A stretch of DNA of 17,651 nucleotides, taken from the NCBI GenBank assembly GCA_964489835.1, contig CAZBBC010000102.1, positions 1 through 17,651 of the forward strand, in the 5' to 3' direction. The notes beneath the pieces are model-generated. The model was not told where the DNA came from. It saw only the letters and a program-made list of their open reading frames with translations, and ran no database searches. This DNA is from CAZBBC01 sp964489835. Its GTDB lineage: Bacteria > Calditrichota > Calditrichia > JAJRVZ01. Positions 7,118 through 14,171 of this stretch are shown piece by piece; position 1 is the stretch's first letter, and each line of letters opens with the position of its first letter. The translations under genes and the position numbers were made by a program.

Positions 7118-8596
7118 ATGAATCCAGTAACACGAAGAAATTTTATTTTAACATCATTAAGTGCCGGATCTGCATTAATGACGACACCGATGTTGTCATA
7201 TGCAAAGCCATTTTCCAAAATTATTGGAGCTAATGACGAAATAAGGGTGGCTGTTGTTGGTCTGCGAGGAAAAGGACAACATCATGTTGAATTATTTCAT
7301 GCACTTCCGGGTGTTCGTGTAGCTGCATTATGTGATGTAGATTCTGAGATATTGAACCGTGAAGTGGAGAAATTCAAAGCCCGAAATGAAAAAGTTGATA
7401 CCTATATTGATATCCGGGAGCTGTTGGATGATAAAAACATCGATGCTGTAATCATTGCGACGCCGAATCACTGGCATTCATTAATGGGTATCTGGGCCTG
7501 TCAGGCCGGAAAAGACGTGTATGTGGAAAAACCCATCTCCCATAATATTTGGGAAGGATCTAAATTGGTAGAAGCGGCCCGTAAATATAAATGCATTATA
7601 CAGGCCGGAACACAATCCCGTTCCGATGAGGGTGTACAAGAAGTATTTGATTATATACAGAAAGGTAATTTAGGTCAAATAAAAGTGGTCTATGGATTAT
7701 GCTACAAAAGGAGGGATAGTATTGGAAAGGTAAACGGACCCCAGCAAATACCGTCATCCATCAATTATGATCTTTGGACCGGTCCGGCACCACTCCTTCC
7801 ATTAAGACGATCACGGGTTCATTACGATTGGCATTGGATGTGGGATACCGGAAATGGGGATATAGGAAACCAGGGAGTGCATGAAATGGATCAATGCCGC
7901 TGGGTATTGGGACAGAATGAACTTCCCAAAAGAGTAATGAGCTTTGGCGGCCGATTTGGCTATGATGATGACGGTGAAACACCAAATTCTCAGATCGCTA
8001 TATTTGATTATGATCCGGCACCACTCATTTTTGAAGTTCAGGGATTGCCGAGAGAAAAAGGTGATACTGCCATGGAGAATTTTAAAGGTGTGCGTGTCGG
8101 TGTGGTAGTAATATGTGAAGAAGGTTACTTCGCCGGCGGCGGTGGTGGTGGTTGGATATATGATAACCAGGGAACGAAAGTTCGGCAATTCAGCGGTAGT
8201 GGAGGAGAAGGGCATCATGCAAATTTTATTAAAGCGATGCATAGCCGAAATATGAAAGATCTTAATGCCGATATTTTAGAAGGGCATCTCTCTTCTGGGC
8301 TCTGCCATTTAGGCAATATTTCCTACCGATTGGGTCAGTTATCCTCTCCGGAGGAATTACAGGAATCGATTAAATCGCGGCCTGAAGCCTTGGATTCATT
8401 TGATCGATTTCGAAATAATCTGTTTTCAAATTGGATTGATCTATCAAAAGACAAGGCCACCCTAGGACCTTCACTCGAATTCGATATCGAAAAGAATCAG
8501 TTTATTGGTGGGGGCGAGTACAGTATCGCTCGTTGGGCAAGCGATTTGCTGACGCGTCAGTACCGGAAACCGTATGTTGTACCTGAGAGTGTGTGA
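7118..8596 (+). CDS. Gfo/Idh/MocA family oxidoreductase with Tat signal
   Basis: A 492-residue NAD(P)-dependent sugar or cyclitol oxidoreductase. It opens with a twin-arginine signal (TRRNFI at 5-10, hydrophobic stretch to about 28, then SYAKP), so it is predicted to be exported folded with its cofactor. The Rossmann fold starts at IRVAVVGLRGKGQHH (42-56), with LCDVD at 71-75, ATPNHWH at 114-120 and the diagnostic VEKPISHN at 136-143. The C-terminal half carries DWHWMWDTGNGDIGNQGVHE (237-256), typical of the large Tat-bearing subgroup found in planctomycetes and FCB bacteria. A run of six glycines lies near residue 345. Exported members are often annotated as inositol 2-dehydrogenases, but several may oxidise or reduce the C3 position of glycosides; the DUF1080 gene at the left edge would suit such a pathway. 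Specific substrate unknown. Confidence 0.88.
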   Translation: MNPVTRRNFILTSLSAGSALMTTPMLSYAKPFSKIIGANDEIRVAVVGLRGKGQHHVELFHALPGVRVAALCDVDSEILNREVEKFKARNEKVDTYIDIRELLDDKNIDAVIIATPNHWHSLMGIWACQAGKDVYVEKPISHNIWEGSKLVEAARKYKCIIQAGTQSRSDEGVQEVFDYIQKGNLGQIKVVYGLCYKRRDSIGKVNGPQQIPSSINYDLWTGPAPLLPLRRSRVHYDWHWMWDTGNGDIGNQGVHEMDQCRWVLGQNELPKRVMSFGGRFGYDDDGETPNSQIAIFDYDPAPLIFEVQGLPREKGDTAMENFKGVRVGVVVICEEGYFAGGGGGGWIYDNQGTKVRQFSGSGGEGHHANFIKAMHSRNMKDLNADILEGHLSSGLCHLGNISYRLGQLSSPEELQESIKSRPEALDSFDRFRNNLFSNWIDLSKDKATLGPSLEFDIEKNQFIGGGEYSIARWASDLLTRQYRKPYVVPESV

Positions 8597-8634
8597 ATTG
8601 GGATCAAAAGACGAAACCACCCCCGCGTGCCAGC

Positions 8635-8650
8635 CCCCGAATTCTCGGGG
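8635..8650. repeat. Perfect GC-rich hairpin after Gfo/Idh gene
   Basis: CCCCGA at 8635-8640 pairs with TCGGGG at 8645-8650 across a four-base loop, 39 bases after the Gfo/Idh stop. The following bases are TCTTAACAGG, not a T-run, so an intrinsic terminator is possible but not well supported. It may be part of a dispersed non-coding repeat. Confidence 0.4.
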
Positions 8651-8920
8651 TCTTAACAGGGCAGGCAGGGGACACGGAGGGAGAAACCAGAATAAACTAG
8701 TTAAACAATTAAATAATAATTATTTTCTCAGTCCAACCTACGGTGGGATAATTCTTGACCGGGACATTCCATAGCAAGAAAAGACTATCCCGGTGTCTGA
8801 TTTTCAACCCATTGACTTCTACGATAAAAGTTATGAATATTATTCACTTAACAAAGATCCATTTTTTTCAGGCACCGAGACCCGGGAAATTATATAAATC
8901 ATAGAAACTTGTAAAAAAAT

Positions 8921-8926
8921 GAGGAG
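8921..8926 (+). promoter_or_regulatory. Ribosome binding site favouring the inner SDR start
   Basis: GAGGAG at 8921-8926 precedes ATG 8940 by 13 bases, a long but usable spacing. It overlaps the upstream in-frame ATG 8919 and so cannot serve it; nothing purine-rich of SD type precedes 8919. Confidence 0.45.
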
Positions 8927-8939
8927 AATAATAAATAAA

Positions 8940-9719
8940 ATGAGTTACTTGGATGAATTATATGCCCTTAAGGGAAAAACTGCCGTCGTAATAGGCGGTG
9001 GTGGGGTTCTGGCCGGATTTATGGCCGAAGGTTTAGCAAGAGCGGGGTCGGATATCGTTATTCTGGATCTAAATCTTGAAAATGCTCAGGCAAAGGCAGC
9101 GGAGTTAAGCAAATATGGTATCAAATCATCCGCTTTAAAAGTTGATGCGTCAGACAAGGTTGATTTGGAGAAAGCAGCCAAACAAATAATTCATGATTAT
9201 GGCGCGATAAATATTATTATCAATGCGCCGGGTTTAAATTCTGCCACCCCTTTTCTGGAGATCACAGACGAAGAATGGACAAAAATAATTAACGTAAATC
9301 TGAAAAGCATGCTCTTCTCATGTCAAATATTTGGTGAATGTCTGATTAAAGCCGACAATGGCGGAAGTATCATCAATATTTCCTCCGTTTCATCAAGTAT
9401 TCCCTTATCAAGGGTCTTTACTTATAGCATCTCTAAGGCAGGGGTAAATAATCTCACTCAGTATCTGGCCAAGGAATGGGCGGTGCATAATATCAGGGTT
9501 AATGCCATTGCTCCCGGATTTTTTCCTGCCGAGCAGAACAGAAAAATTCTTACAAAAGAACGTGTGGATTCCATCTTTAATCATACACCCATGAACAGAT
9601 TCGGTAATCCGGAGGAGTTGATTGGCGCCACAATCTGGCTTGCTTCAGATAAAGCATCTTCCTTTGTCACAGGGGCGATAATACGTATCGATGGTGGATT
9701 TACAGCGATGACAATCTAA
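8940..9719 (+). CDS. SDR family oxidoreductase, D-mannonate (fructuronate) oxidoreductase-like
   Basis: A classical short-chain dehydrogenase of 259 residues from ATG 8940 (266 from ATG 8919). The cofactor loop is unusual, GGGGVLAG at 19-26 after KGKTAVVI. Further landmarks are INAPG at 94-98 in place of NNAG, NVNLKSM at 118-124, the catalytic Ser148/149 in INISSV, Tyr162 and Lys166 in YSISK, NAIAPGFFPAEQNRKIL at 188-204, and the closing IRIDGGF. The GGGGVL loop and the GFFPAEQNR segment are typical of SDR-type D-mannonate oxidoreductases, which interconvert D-fructuronate and D-mannonate. Those proteins often have an extra internal loop that is short here. The aldolase 112 bases downstream suggests a sugar-acid pathway ending in a 2-keto-3-deoxy acid. 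Alternative roles are dehydrogenation of another aldonate, or of 2-keto-3-deoxy-L-fuconate. SDR call firm; substrate only suggested. Confidence 0.8.
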   Translation: MSYLDELYALKGKTAVVIGGGGVLAGFMAEGLARAGSDIVILDLNLENAQAKAAELSKYGIKSSALKVDASDKVDLEKAAKQIIHDYGAINIIINAPGLNSATPFLEITDEEWTKIINVNLKSMLFSCQIFGECLIKADNGGSIINISSVSSSIPLSRVFTYSISKAGVNNLTQYLAKEWAVHNIRVNAIAPGFFPAEQNRKILTKERVDSIFNHTPMNRFGNPEELIGATIWLASDKASSFVTGAIIRIDGGFTAMTI

Positions 9720-9831
9720 GAAGGAGCACAGGCAAATAATCTACGAATCTTATTACAGGGTGAGATCCCGGAAGATTGTTTAAATCCTTAGATAATTTAG
9801 TATTCACAATTTAAAATAGTGAGTAAAAGCA

Positions 9832-10584
9832 ATGGTATATAGGAAAGACAGAGCACGGGTACGCGAGATGATGTTGAAAAGTGGTATTGTGGTTGTCTTG
9901 AATAAAAAACATATTACCAAACCGGAAGATCTGGCTATAACCATGTGGGAAGTTTACCAGGCCGGATATGTTGCAGAAACTACTTTTCGTATCGATCCGG
10001 ATATATTAAAAGAAGGGATGAAGGAATGTGTAAAAATGCGGGAAGAGACGCCGGTCGATAAACCTTTTATACTTGGATGTGGAAGCATTATCAATCCGAA
10101 AGAACTGGAAATGGCCATCGAAATGGGATTTGATATGATCGTGGCGCCGGGTAATGTGATGGGTGGATATGGGGAAGCTAAAGAATTTATAAAAATAACC
10201 AGGGAAGAGGATATTTTTTCTGCACCTGCTATTTTAACCCCCACAGAATTACAATATTTTATTGAACGCCCGGATGGTCTTGAACCGGACGCAATTAAAG
10301 TTTTTCCAGCCGGGGTTCATGGTGCCAGCGGGACGAAGGCCTTGCTGGCGCCCTACGTCCGCGAACGTCACCAAGGAAGAATAATTATGCCCACCGGGGG
10401 AGTAAACTACGAAACCGGACCGAAATTCCAGGAAGCGATCAAATCTGCCGGATATGTCCCGGTCCTGGGCATGTCCGCTCCTTTAAAATATGTGGAAGAG
10501 CAGCAAAAACCTGGAGATGTTGATACTATCCGCAAATCACTTGAAATATTTCGTGAGAAAATGAAGGGTACATCTGCTCTATAG
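9832..10584 (+). CDS. KDPG/KHG-type class I aldolase
   Basis: A 250-residue (beta/alpha)8 aldolase of the Eda family, slightly longer than E. coli Eda (about 213). The family landmarks are present in order: GYVAETTFR at 45-53 with Glu49 as the likely acid/base, LGCGSIINPKELEMAIEMGF at 81-100 matching the usual GAGTV-n-P segment, MIVAPGNV at 102-109, Lys156 in AIKVFPAG as the Schiff-base lysine, and MPTGGV at 186-191 for the phosphate or carboxylate end. The reaction is expected to be retro-aldol cleavage of a 2-keto-3-deoxy-aldonate (phosphorylated or not) to pyruvate and an aldehyde. No dehydratase or KDG kinase gene lies in the window, so the partner steps must be elsewhere. The start ATG 9832 has only a weak upstream signal. 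Probably functions with the SDR before it. Confidence 0.85.
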   Translation: MVYRKDRARVREMMLKSGIVVVLNKKHITKPEDLAITMWEVYQAGYVAETTFRIDPDILKEGMKECVKMREETPVDKPFILGCGSIINPKELEMAIEMGFDMIVAPGNVMGGYGEAKEFIKITREEDIFSAPAILTPTELQYFIERPDGLEPDAIKVFPAGVHGASGTKALLAPYVRERHQGRIIMPTGGVNYETGPKFQEAIKSAGYVPVLGMSAPLKYVEEQQKPGDVDTIRKSLEIFREKMKGTSAL

Positions 10585-10659
10585 CCTATTCTTTTCTGTG
10601 CGCGGTTCAATATTGTAAAAAAAGAAATTAATCAGTTTGATCTAATTATATATATCTCT

Positions 10660-10682
10660 CGCAGAGGCGCAAAGTCGCAGAG
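10660..10682. repeat. Short direct repeat CGCAGAG-n9-CGCAGAG
   Basis: CGCAGAG occurs at 10660-10666 and 10676-10682, separated by GCGCAAAGT. Sequences of this form are familiar intergenic dispersed repeats in several bacterial groups; that link is from memory and only one copy is visible here. Confidence 0.4.
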
Positions 10683-10690
10683 AATTTGTC

Positions 10691-10720
10691 CACGAATTAT
10701 CACGAATTAGCGCGAATTAA
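10691..10720. repeat. Three tandem 10-base units (CACGAATTAT type)
   Basis: CACGAATTAT, CACGAATTAG and CGCGAATTAA follow one another exactly in register from 10691 to 10720. The first nine bases of the first two units are identical, and the third unit differs from them at its second base. Confidence 0.6.
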
Positions 10721-10738
10721 TAAATATATTATAAAAAA

Positions 10739-10776
10739 ATCCGCGAGAATCAGTTTAATCCGCGTCATCCGCGTTC
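10739..10776. repeat. Degenerate repeat of AATCCGCG units
   Basis: AATCCGCG is found at 10739-10746 and 10757-10764, and CATCCGCG at 10766-10773. The three lie within 35 bases just after the CACGAATTA block, which suggests one compound intergenic element. Confidence 0.45.
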
Positions 10777-10819
10777 TAATATATCGTTGTGTCGCTGCTG
10801 CGAGATAAATAATCTTTCA

Positions 10820-10846
10820 GGTGGAGACGCATGGTACGTCTTTACC
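10820..10846. repeat. Imperfect palindrome GGTGGAGACG...CGTCTTTACC
   Basis: GGTGGAGACG (10820-10829) pairs with CGTCTTTACC (10837-10846) if two G-T pairs are allowed, across the loop CATGGTA. On the minus strand it reads as the same kind of hairpin. It resembles a REP-like element and lies about 125 bases before the sulfatase start. Confidence 0.4.
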
Positions 10847-10960
10847 AATCGTCCAGGCGATCCCAGGCTTCTGCAGGCCCTGCTGCCAACTCTGAATAGG
10901 ATTCGAATGGCGCAGTTAAAATAGATGATTTTTTTCATGATTCAATTTTAATTTAATAAT

Positions 10961-10967
10961 GAGGAAG
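10961..10967 (+). promoter_or_regulatory. Ribosome binding site fixing the first sulfatase start
   Basis: GAGGAAG at 10961-10967 lies three bases before ATG 10971 (the core AGGA is five bases away). It overlaps the codons after ATG 10959, so the inner ATG is the better start. Confidence 0.6.
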
Positions 10968-10970
10968 TAT

Positions 10971-12533
10971 ATGTCAGCTATGAAGAGAAGAGATTTTAAT
11001 AAAAACCTGTTCAAGGGGATTGGGGTTGCCGCTCTGGCAAGCGCAGGTAAATTTTCCTTTGCGGATAATACTCGGAAGAAACCAAATATTGTCTTTATAT
11101 GTTCTGATCAGCATAGCTACAAATATTCCGGTTATATGGGGCATCCCTATGTTTCTACGCCGAATTTGGATAAACTCGCTAGTAACGGTACTGTTTTTAC
11201 GGATACTTATTGTGGAAATCCTGTTTGTGTGCCCGGACGAACCAGTATGATGACCGGAATGTATGCCTCTGACTGTAATTCATTCTGCAATTCTACTGTA
11301 TGGGATGGCAGTCATCCGCTATGGGCAAAACGTTTGCAGGAATCCGGATACCATTGTTGGGCGACCGGTAAATTGGATTTAAATGATAAATATGAGAGTG
11401 GATTTGTAGAAGTTGAAACCAGGAATGGTCATGCTCATAATCCCGACATTACCTCCCTTTTTCGGAGACCTGTGGGCTACCGCATAAAAGAACGTGATGC
11501 GGTTGATGGTAGAGCAAGGAAAGATCGCCATGGAGATGATAAAAAACAGCAATTGGCAATCAATTTCCTTCAAAATACAGCTCCAAATTTGAATCAACCC
11601 TGGGTTCTTTATACCGGCTTTCTTCAACCACATCCAAAATTTGAGGCTCTGGAAAAATATTATAAGATGTACTACCCGGATCGTGTAGATCTGCCAATAG
11701 TTCCCGATGGCCATCTGGAAGAGTTACACCTGGTTAATCAGGAAATCAGACATTTTAAACGTATCGCCACTCCTATACCGGAAGAACGCATACGTCGCGC
11801 CCGGGCCGGATATTATGGAATGATCACTGAATTAGATGAGTATGTTGGATTGATATATGATTCATTGAGAAATTCAGGGCAATTGGAAAATACTATTTTT
11901 ATATATACATCGGATCATGGTGAAACCTTAGGGGAGCATGGTTTATGGTATAAAAATAATCTGTATGATAGTGCCTGTCGTGTCCCCCTTATCATTTCCG
12001 GACCGGGAATTCCTAAAGATGTCAAAGTGAATACGCCGGTAGGACATGTGGACCTGGTTGCTTCCATTCTGGAGTGGGCTGAACTCCCGCGACCAAAGGA
12101 GATACGGGGACATTCACTTACTTCCCTCATGCGGGATAAATCTGGTGATCATCCGGGCTACGCCTTCTGTGAAACCCATTCAGAAGGCAACTGCACCGGT
12201 TCTTTTATGATTCGTAAAGGGGATTGGAAGTATATCCACTTTACCTGGTACGATGATTTACTATTTAACGTGAAAGATGATCCAAATGAATTAATTAACT
12301 TGATTGATAATGAAAAAACCAATGAAATAAAATCTGAGTTAAAAAAGATCTTAAACAGTCTGCTGAATACGGAAGAAGTGACCATCCATGCTTTCAAAAG
12401 GCAGGAGTCAATGTTAAAAGATTGGGCAAAACGATTATCAGAAAATGAACTATTTGATAAATTTAAAAGCAGACTGGGTGATGGCCAGGCACGCTCAATG
12501 GCAAAACTTGTTAAAGAACGGTATAGGGCCTAG
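10971..12533 (+). CDS. S1 family sulfatase with Tat signal, Cys-type with variant active site
   Basis: A 520-residue exported sulfatase removing sulfate esters, probably from a glycan. The N-terminus has a twin-arginine signal (MKRRDFNKNLF at 4-14, hydrophobic to about 24, cleavage near FSFADN). The alkaline-phosphatase-like core begins IVFICSDQHSY (40-50) with Asp46/Gln47 as likely metal ligands. Cys86 in CVPGRTSMMTG (86-96) is the residue to be converted to formylglycine: it fits C-x-P-x-R, but Ser of the usual C-x-P-S-R is Gly. The segment TGKLDL (132-137) keeps Lys134 but has Asp136 where GKxH is common. FLQPHPKF (217-224), TSDHGETLGEHGLWYK (313-328) and the ELINL C-terminal pattern complete the family set. 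No maturase (FGE or anSME) is in the window. An N-sulfoglucosamine, choline-type or other S1 subfamily cannot be told apart by eye. Confidence 0.88.
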   Translation: MSAMKRRDFNKNLFKGIGVAALASAGKFSFADNTRKKPNIVFICSDQHSYKYSGYMGHPYVSTPNLDKLASNGTVFTDTYCGNPVCVPGRTSMMTGMYASDCNSFCNSTVWDGSHPLWAKRLQESGYHCWATGKLDLNDKYESGFVEVETRNGHAHNPDITSLFRRPVGYRIKERDAVDGRARKDRHGDDKKQQLAINFLQNTAPNLNQPWVLYTGFLQPHPKFEALEKYYKMYYPDRVDLPIVPDGHLEELHLVNQEIRHFKRIATPIPEERIRRARAGYYGMITELDEYVGLIYDSLRNSGQLENTIFIYTSDHGETLGEHGLWYKNNLYDSACRVPLIISGPGIPKDVKVNTPVGHVDLVASILEWAELPRPKEIRGHSLTSLMRDKSGDHPGYAFCETHSEGNCTGSFMIRKGDWKYIHFTWYDDLLFNVKDDPNELINLIDNEKTNEIKSELKKILNSLLNTEEVTIHAFKRQESMLKDWAKRLSENELFDKFKSRLGDGQARSMAKLVKERYRA

Positions 12534-12565
12534 AAATATTGCTATTGTGATCTAAGTATCATTAG

Positions 12566-12582
12566 TGATCCCCATGGGATCA
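12566..12582. repeat. Perfect 7-base-pair hairpin after first sulfatase
   Basis: TGATCCC (12566-12572) and GGGATCA (12576-12582) pair perfectly across the loop CAT, 33 bases after the sulfatase stop. There is no T-run, so terminator activity is uncertain. Confidence 0.35.
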
Positions 12583-12595
12583 ACAATATAATTTA

Positions 12596-12626
12596 TTGAC
12601 GGATTATATCCTTAACTTATTATAAT
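12596..12626 (+). promoter_or_regulatory. Possible sigma70-like promoter for aminotransferase-galactokinase pair
   Basis: TTGACG at 12596-12601 and a perfect TATAAT at 12621-12626 are separated by 19 bases, wider than the usual 17. A transcript would start near 12633, at the left arm of the inverted-repeat element, so that element would fall in the leader. In Bacteroidota proper the promoter consensus is different, which lowers the confidence. Confidence 0.25.
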
Positions 12627-12632
12627 TTATAA

Positions 12633-12720
12633 GATTGCTTCGCTATCGCTCGCAATGACGCTTTTTGTATCGTCATTGTCCCGCGATTGCGGGATGAAGA
12701 ATAAGCAACGAAGCAATTTC
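12633..12720. repeat. Inverted-repeat element with three nested stems
   Basis: ATTGCTTCG at 12634-12642 has its reverse complement at 12709-12717. CAATGACG at 12653-12660 has its reverse complement CGTCATTG at 12671-12678. TCCCGC 12679-12684 pairs with GCGGGA 12689-12694 across GATT. The stretch matches in style a dispersed repeat (GATTGCTTCGCTATCGCTCG) that I recall from intergenic regions of many genomes. It sits between the first sulfatase and the aminotransferase and contains no ORF of interest. Confidence 0.55.
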
Positions 12721-12767
12721 CTGTGAAAACAATCCGATAATGCAGTAAAAACCGTTAGGGAGAACAT

Positions 12768-14138
12768 ATGGCAGAATATAATTTGGATCCGGTTGATGTC
12801 CCAAAAGTAGATACAAAGTATCGTACGATAAAAACAAAAATTCCTGTACCTGAATCACTCCCGATTTTTGAACAATTAAAGAAGACGGAACCCCGCTCCA
12901 TGTCAGGACAACCACCGATCATATGGGATAAGGCTGAGGATTTTAGCATTTATGATAAATGGGGCAATCGTTGGATCGATTGGTCCTCGGGGGTACTCAT
13001 TACCAACATGGGTCACGGGAGGCAGGAGATAAAAGATGCACTGATAGAGACCATTGAACAAGGTTTAATCGCCAGCTATGTGTTTGTTCATGAAAAACGT
13101 GAAAAATTAACAAAAATGCTAGCTAAATTTTCTCCGGATCCTGACAATTATTCTGTGTTTTTATTAACGACAGGAAGTGAGGCCACTGAATGTTGTATTA
13201 AATTATCAAAGACTTATGCTTTGGAAAAACATGGACCGGGCAGGAAATATTTAGTTACTTTTCAGAATGCATTTCATGGCCGAACTTTGGGTGCACAATT
13301 GGCCGGTGGACTGCCCGGATTAAAGAAATGGATTGGTGAAGGTGATAAGACGTTTGTTCAGGTTCCTTTCCCTGATGGCTATAAAAATGAAAACACATCA
13401 TTTGATTTATTTATAAATACGCTGCAAAAATTGAATGTTAAACCTGAAGATATTGCCGGTGTTATGACAGAGAGTTATCAGGGGATTGGTCCCGATTTTT
13501 TACCAAATGATTATGCCAGGAAATTGGAGGAATATTGTCGAAAATATGATATCGTATTGACGTTCGATGAGGTCCAGGCCGGATTTGGGCGAACCGGGAA
13601 AAATTTTTGTTATCAGCATTATGGTATAAAACCTGATTTAATCGCCTGCGGCAAGGGCATCACCTCTTCGCTGCCTTTGTCAGCGGTGATAGGCCGCAAA
13701 GATATCATGGATCTTTATGCACCCGGTTCAATGACATCGACACATTCCGCATCGCCACTACCGGTGGCATCTGCTATTGCTAACCTTCAGATAATGCGTG
13801 ATCAAGGAATTAGCGAACGTGCAGCAAAAATGGGGAAAATACTCCTGGTTGGACTGGAAGTCATTCAAAAAAAATATCCGGAGCGGTTAGGGTGTTTAAC
13901 TGGTAAAGGGCTGGTTGCTGGTTTTCAGGTTGTTAAACCCGGAACTAAAGTACCAGATAGCGAAACGGCAGTAAAAATCAATGTTGCCTGTTTTCAGAAG
14001 GGATTGTTAATGTTTGCACCCGTCGGCATTGGGGGAGAATGTGTTAAAATTTGTCCTCCGCTAACCATATCCGAAGAAGCACTGAGGGAATCATTACAAG
14101 TGTTTGAAGAATCTGTAGATGAGGTTTTAGGGCAATAA
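12768..14138 (+). CDS. Class III PLP-dependent aminotransferase (GABA-transaminase type)
   Basis: A 456-residue cytoplasmic fold-type I aminotransferase of the class III family (GABA, ornithine, acetylornithine and similar amine donors or acceptors). The PLP site is complete: TGSEATE at 135-141, FHGRTLGAQ at 169-177, TFDEVQAGFGRTGK at 265-278 with Asp267 for the pyridine nitrogen, and Lys296 in CGKGITSSLPLSAVIG as the Schiff-base lysine. THSASPLPVAS follows near 325. The ribosome site AGGGAGA ends five bases before ATG 12768. The galactokinase gene begins 33 bases after its stop, so they are probably cotranscribed. Its amino acceptor is unknown: housekeeping GABA or beta-alanine use is possible, but its place inside a glycan-use cluster leaves open a sugar-derived aldehyde or keto acid. 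Confidence 0.85.
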   Translation: MAEYNLDPVDVPKVDTKYRTIKTKIPVPESLPIFEQLKKTEPRSMSGQPPIIWDKAEDFSIYDKWGNRWIDWSSGVLITNMGHGRQEIKDALIETIEQGLIASYVFVHEKREKLTKMLAKFSPDPDNYSVFLLTTGSEATECCIKLSKTYALEKHGPGRKYLVTFQNAFHGRTLGAQLAGGLPGLKKWIGEGDKTFVQVPFPDGYKNENTSFDLFINTLQKLNVKPEDIAGVMTESYQGIGPDFLPNDYARKLEEYCRKYDIVLTFDEVQAGFGRTGKNFCYQHYGIKPDLIACGKGITSSLPLSAVIGRKDIMDLYAPGSMTSTHSASPLPVASAIANLQIMRDQGISERAAKMGKILLVGLEVIQKKYPERLGCLTGKGLVAGFQVVKPGTKVPDSETAVKINVACFQKGLLMFAPVGIGGECVKICPPLTISEEALRESLQVFEESVDEVLGQ

Positions 14139-14171
14139 TAAAAATCTGTAGCCATTCATGGATAACTGATT

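Larger units (their letters stand above)
8597..8939. other. Intergenic spacer, GC-rich hairpin then coding-like remnant
   Basis: The first 120 bases are notably more GC-rich than the surroundings and contain the hairpin at 8635-8650. A 66-codon frame at 8574-8774 overlaps the end of the Gfo/Idh gene and has no recognisable features. From 8775 to 8894 a frame is open that reads like protein (SDFQPIDFYDKSYEYY, SLNKDPFFSGTETREII) and stops at TAA 8895-8897. It is in the same frame as the SDR that follows. I do not recognise it and do not call it a gene. Confidence 0.5.
10585..10970. other. Intergenic spacer packed with short repeats
   Basis: This 386-base gap between the aldolase and the first sulfatase holds four distinct repeat-like blocks, listed separately at 10660-10682, 10691-10720, 10739-10776 and 10820-10846. 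The remainder, about 10850-10924, is more GC-rich and readable in frames on both strands, but I recognise no protein in either. No promoter could be assigned with confidence. Confidence 0.55.

Noticed and set aside
8574..8774. 66-codon frame overlapping the end of the Gfo/Idh gene
   Set aside because: It overlaps a solid gene in another frame and continues into a GC-rich hairpin region; no recognisable protein features.
10660..10776. Possible CRISPR array from the repeated units
   Set aside because: Units are short, adjacent without spacers and of three different sequences; no cas genes nearby.
10826..10924. Readable frames on both strands (VFTNRPGDPRLLQALLPTLN on +, FESYSELAAGPAEAWDRLDD on -)
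   Set aside because: Both cannot be genes, neither is recognised, and the stretch sits beside repeat blocks; locally higher GC explains the lack of stops.
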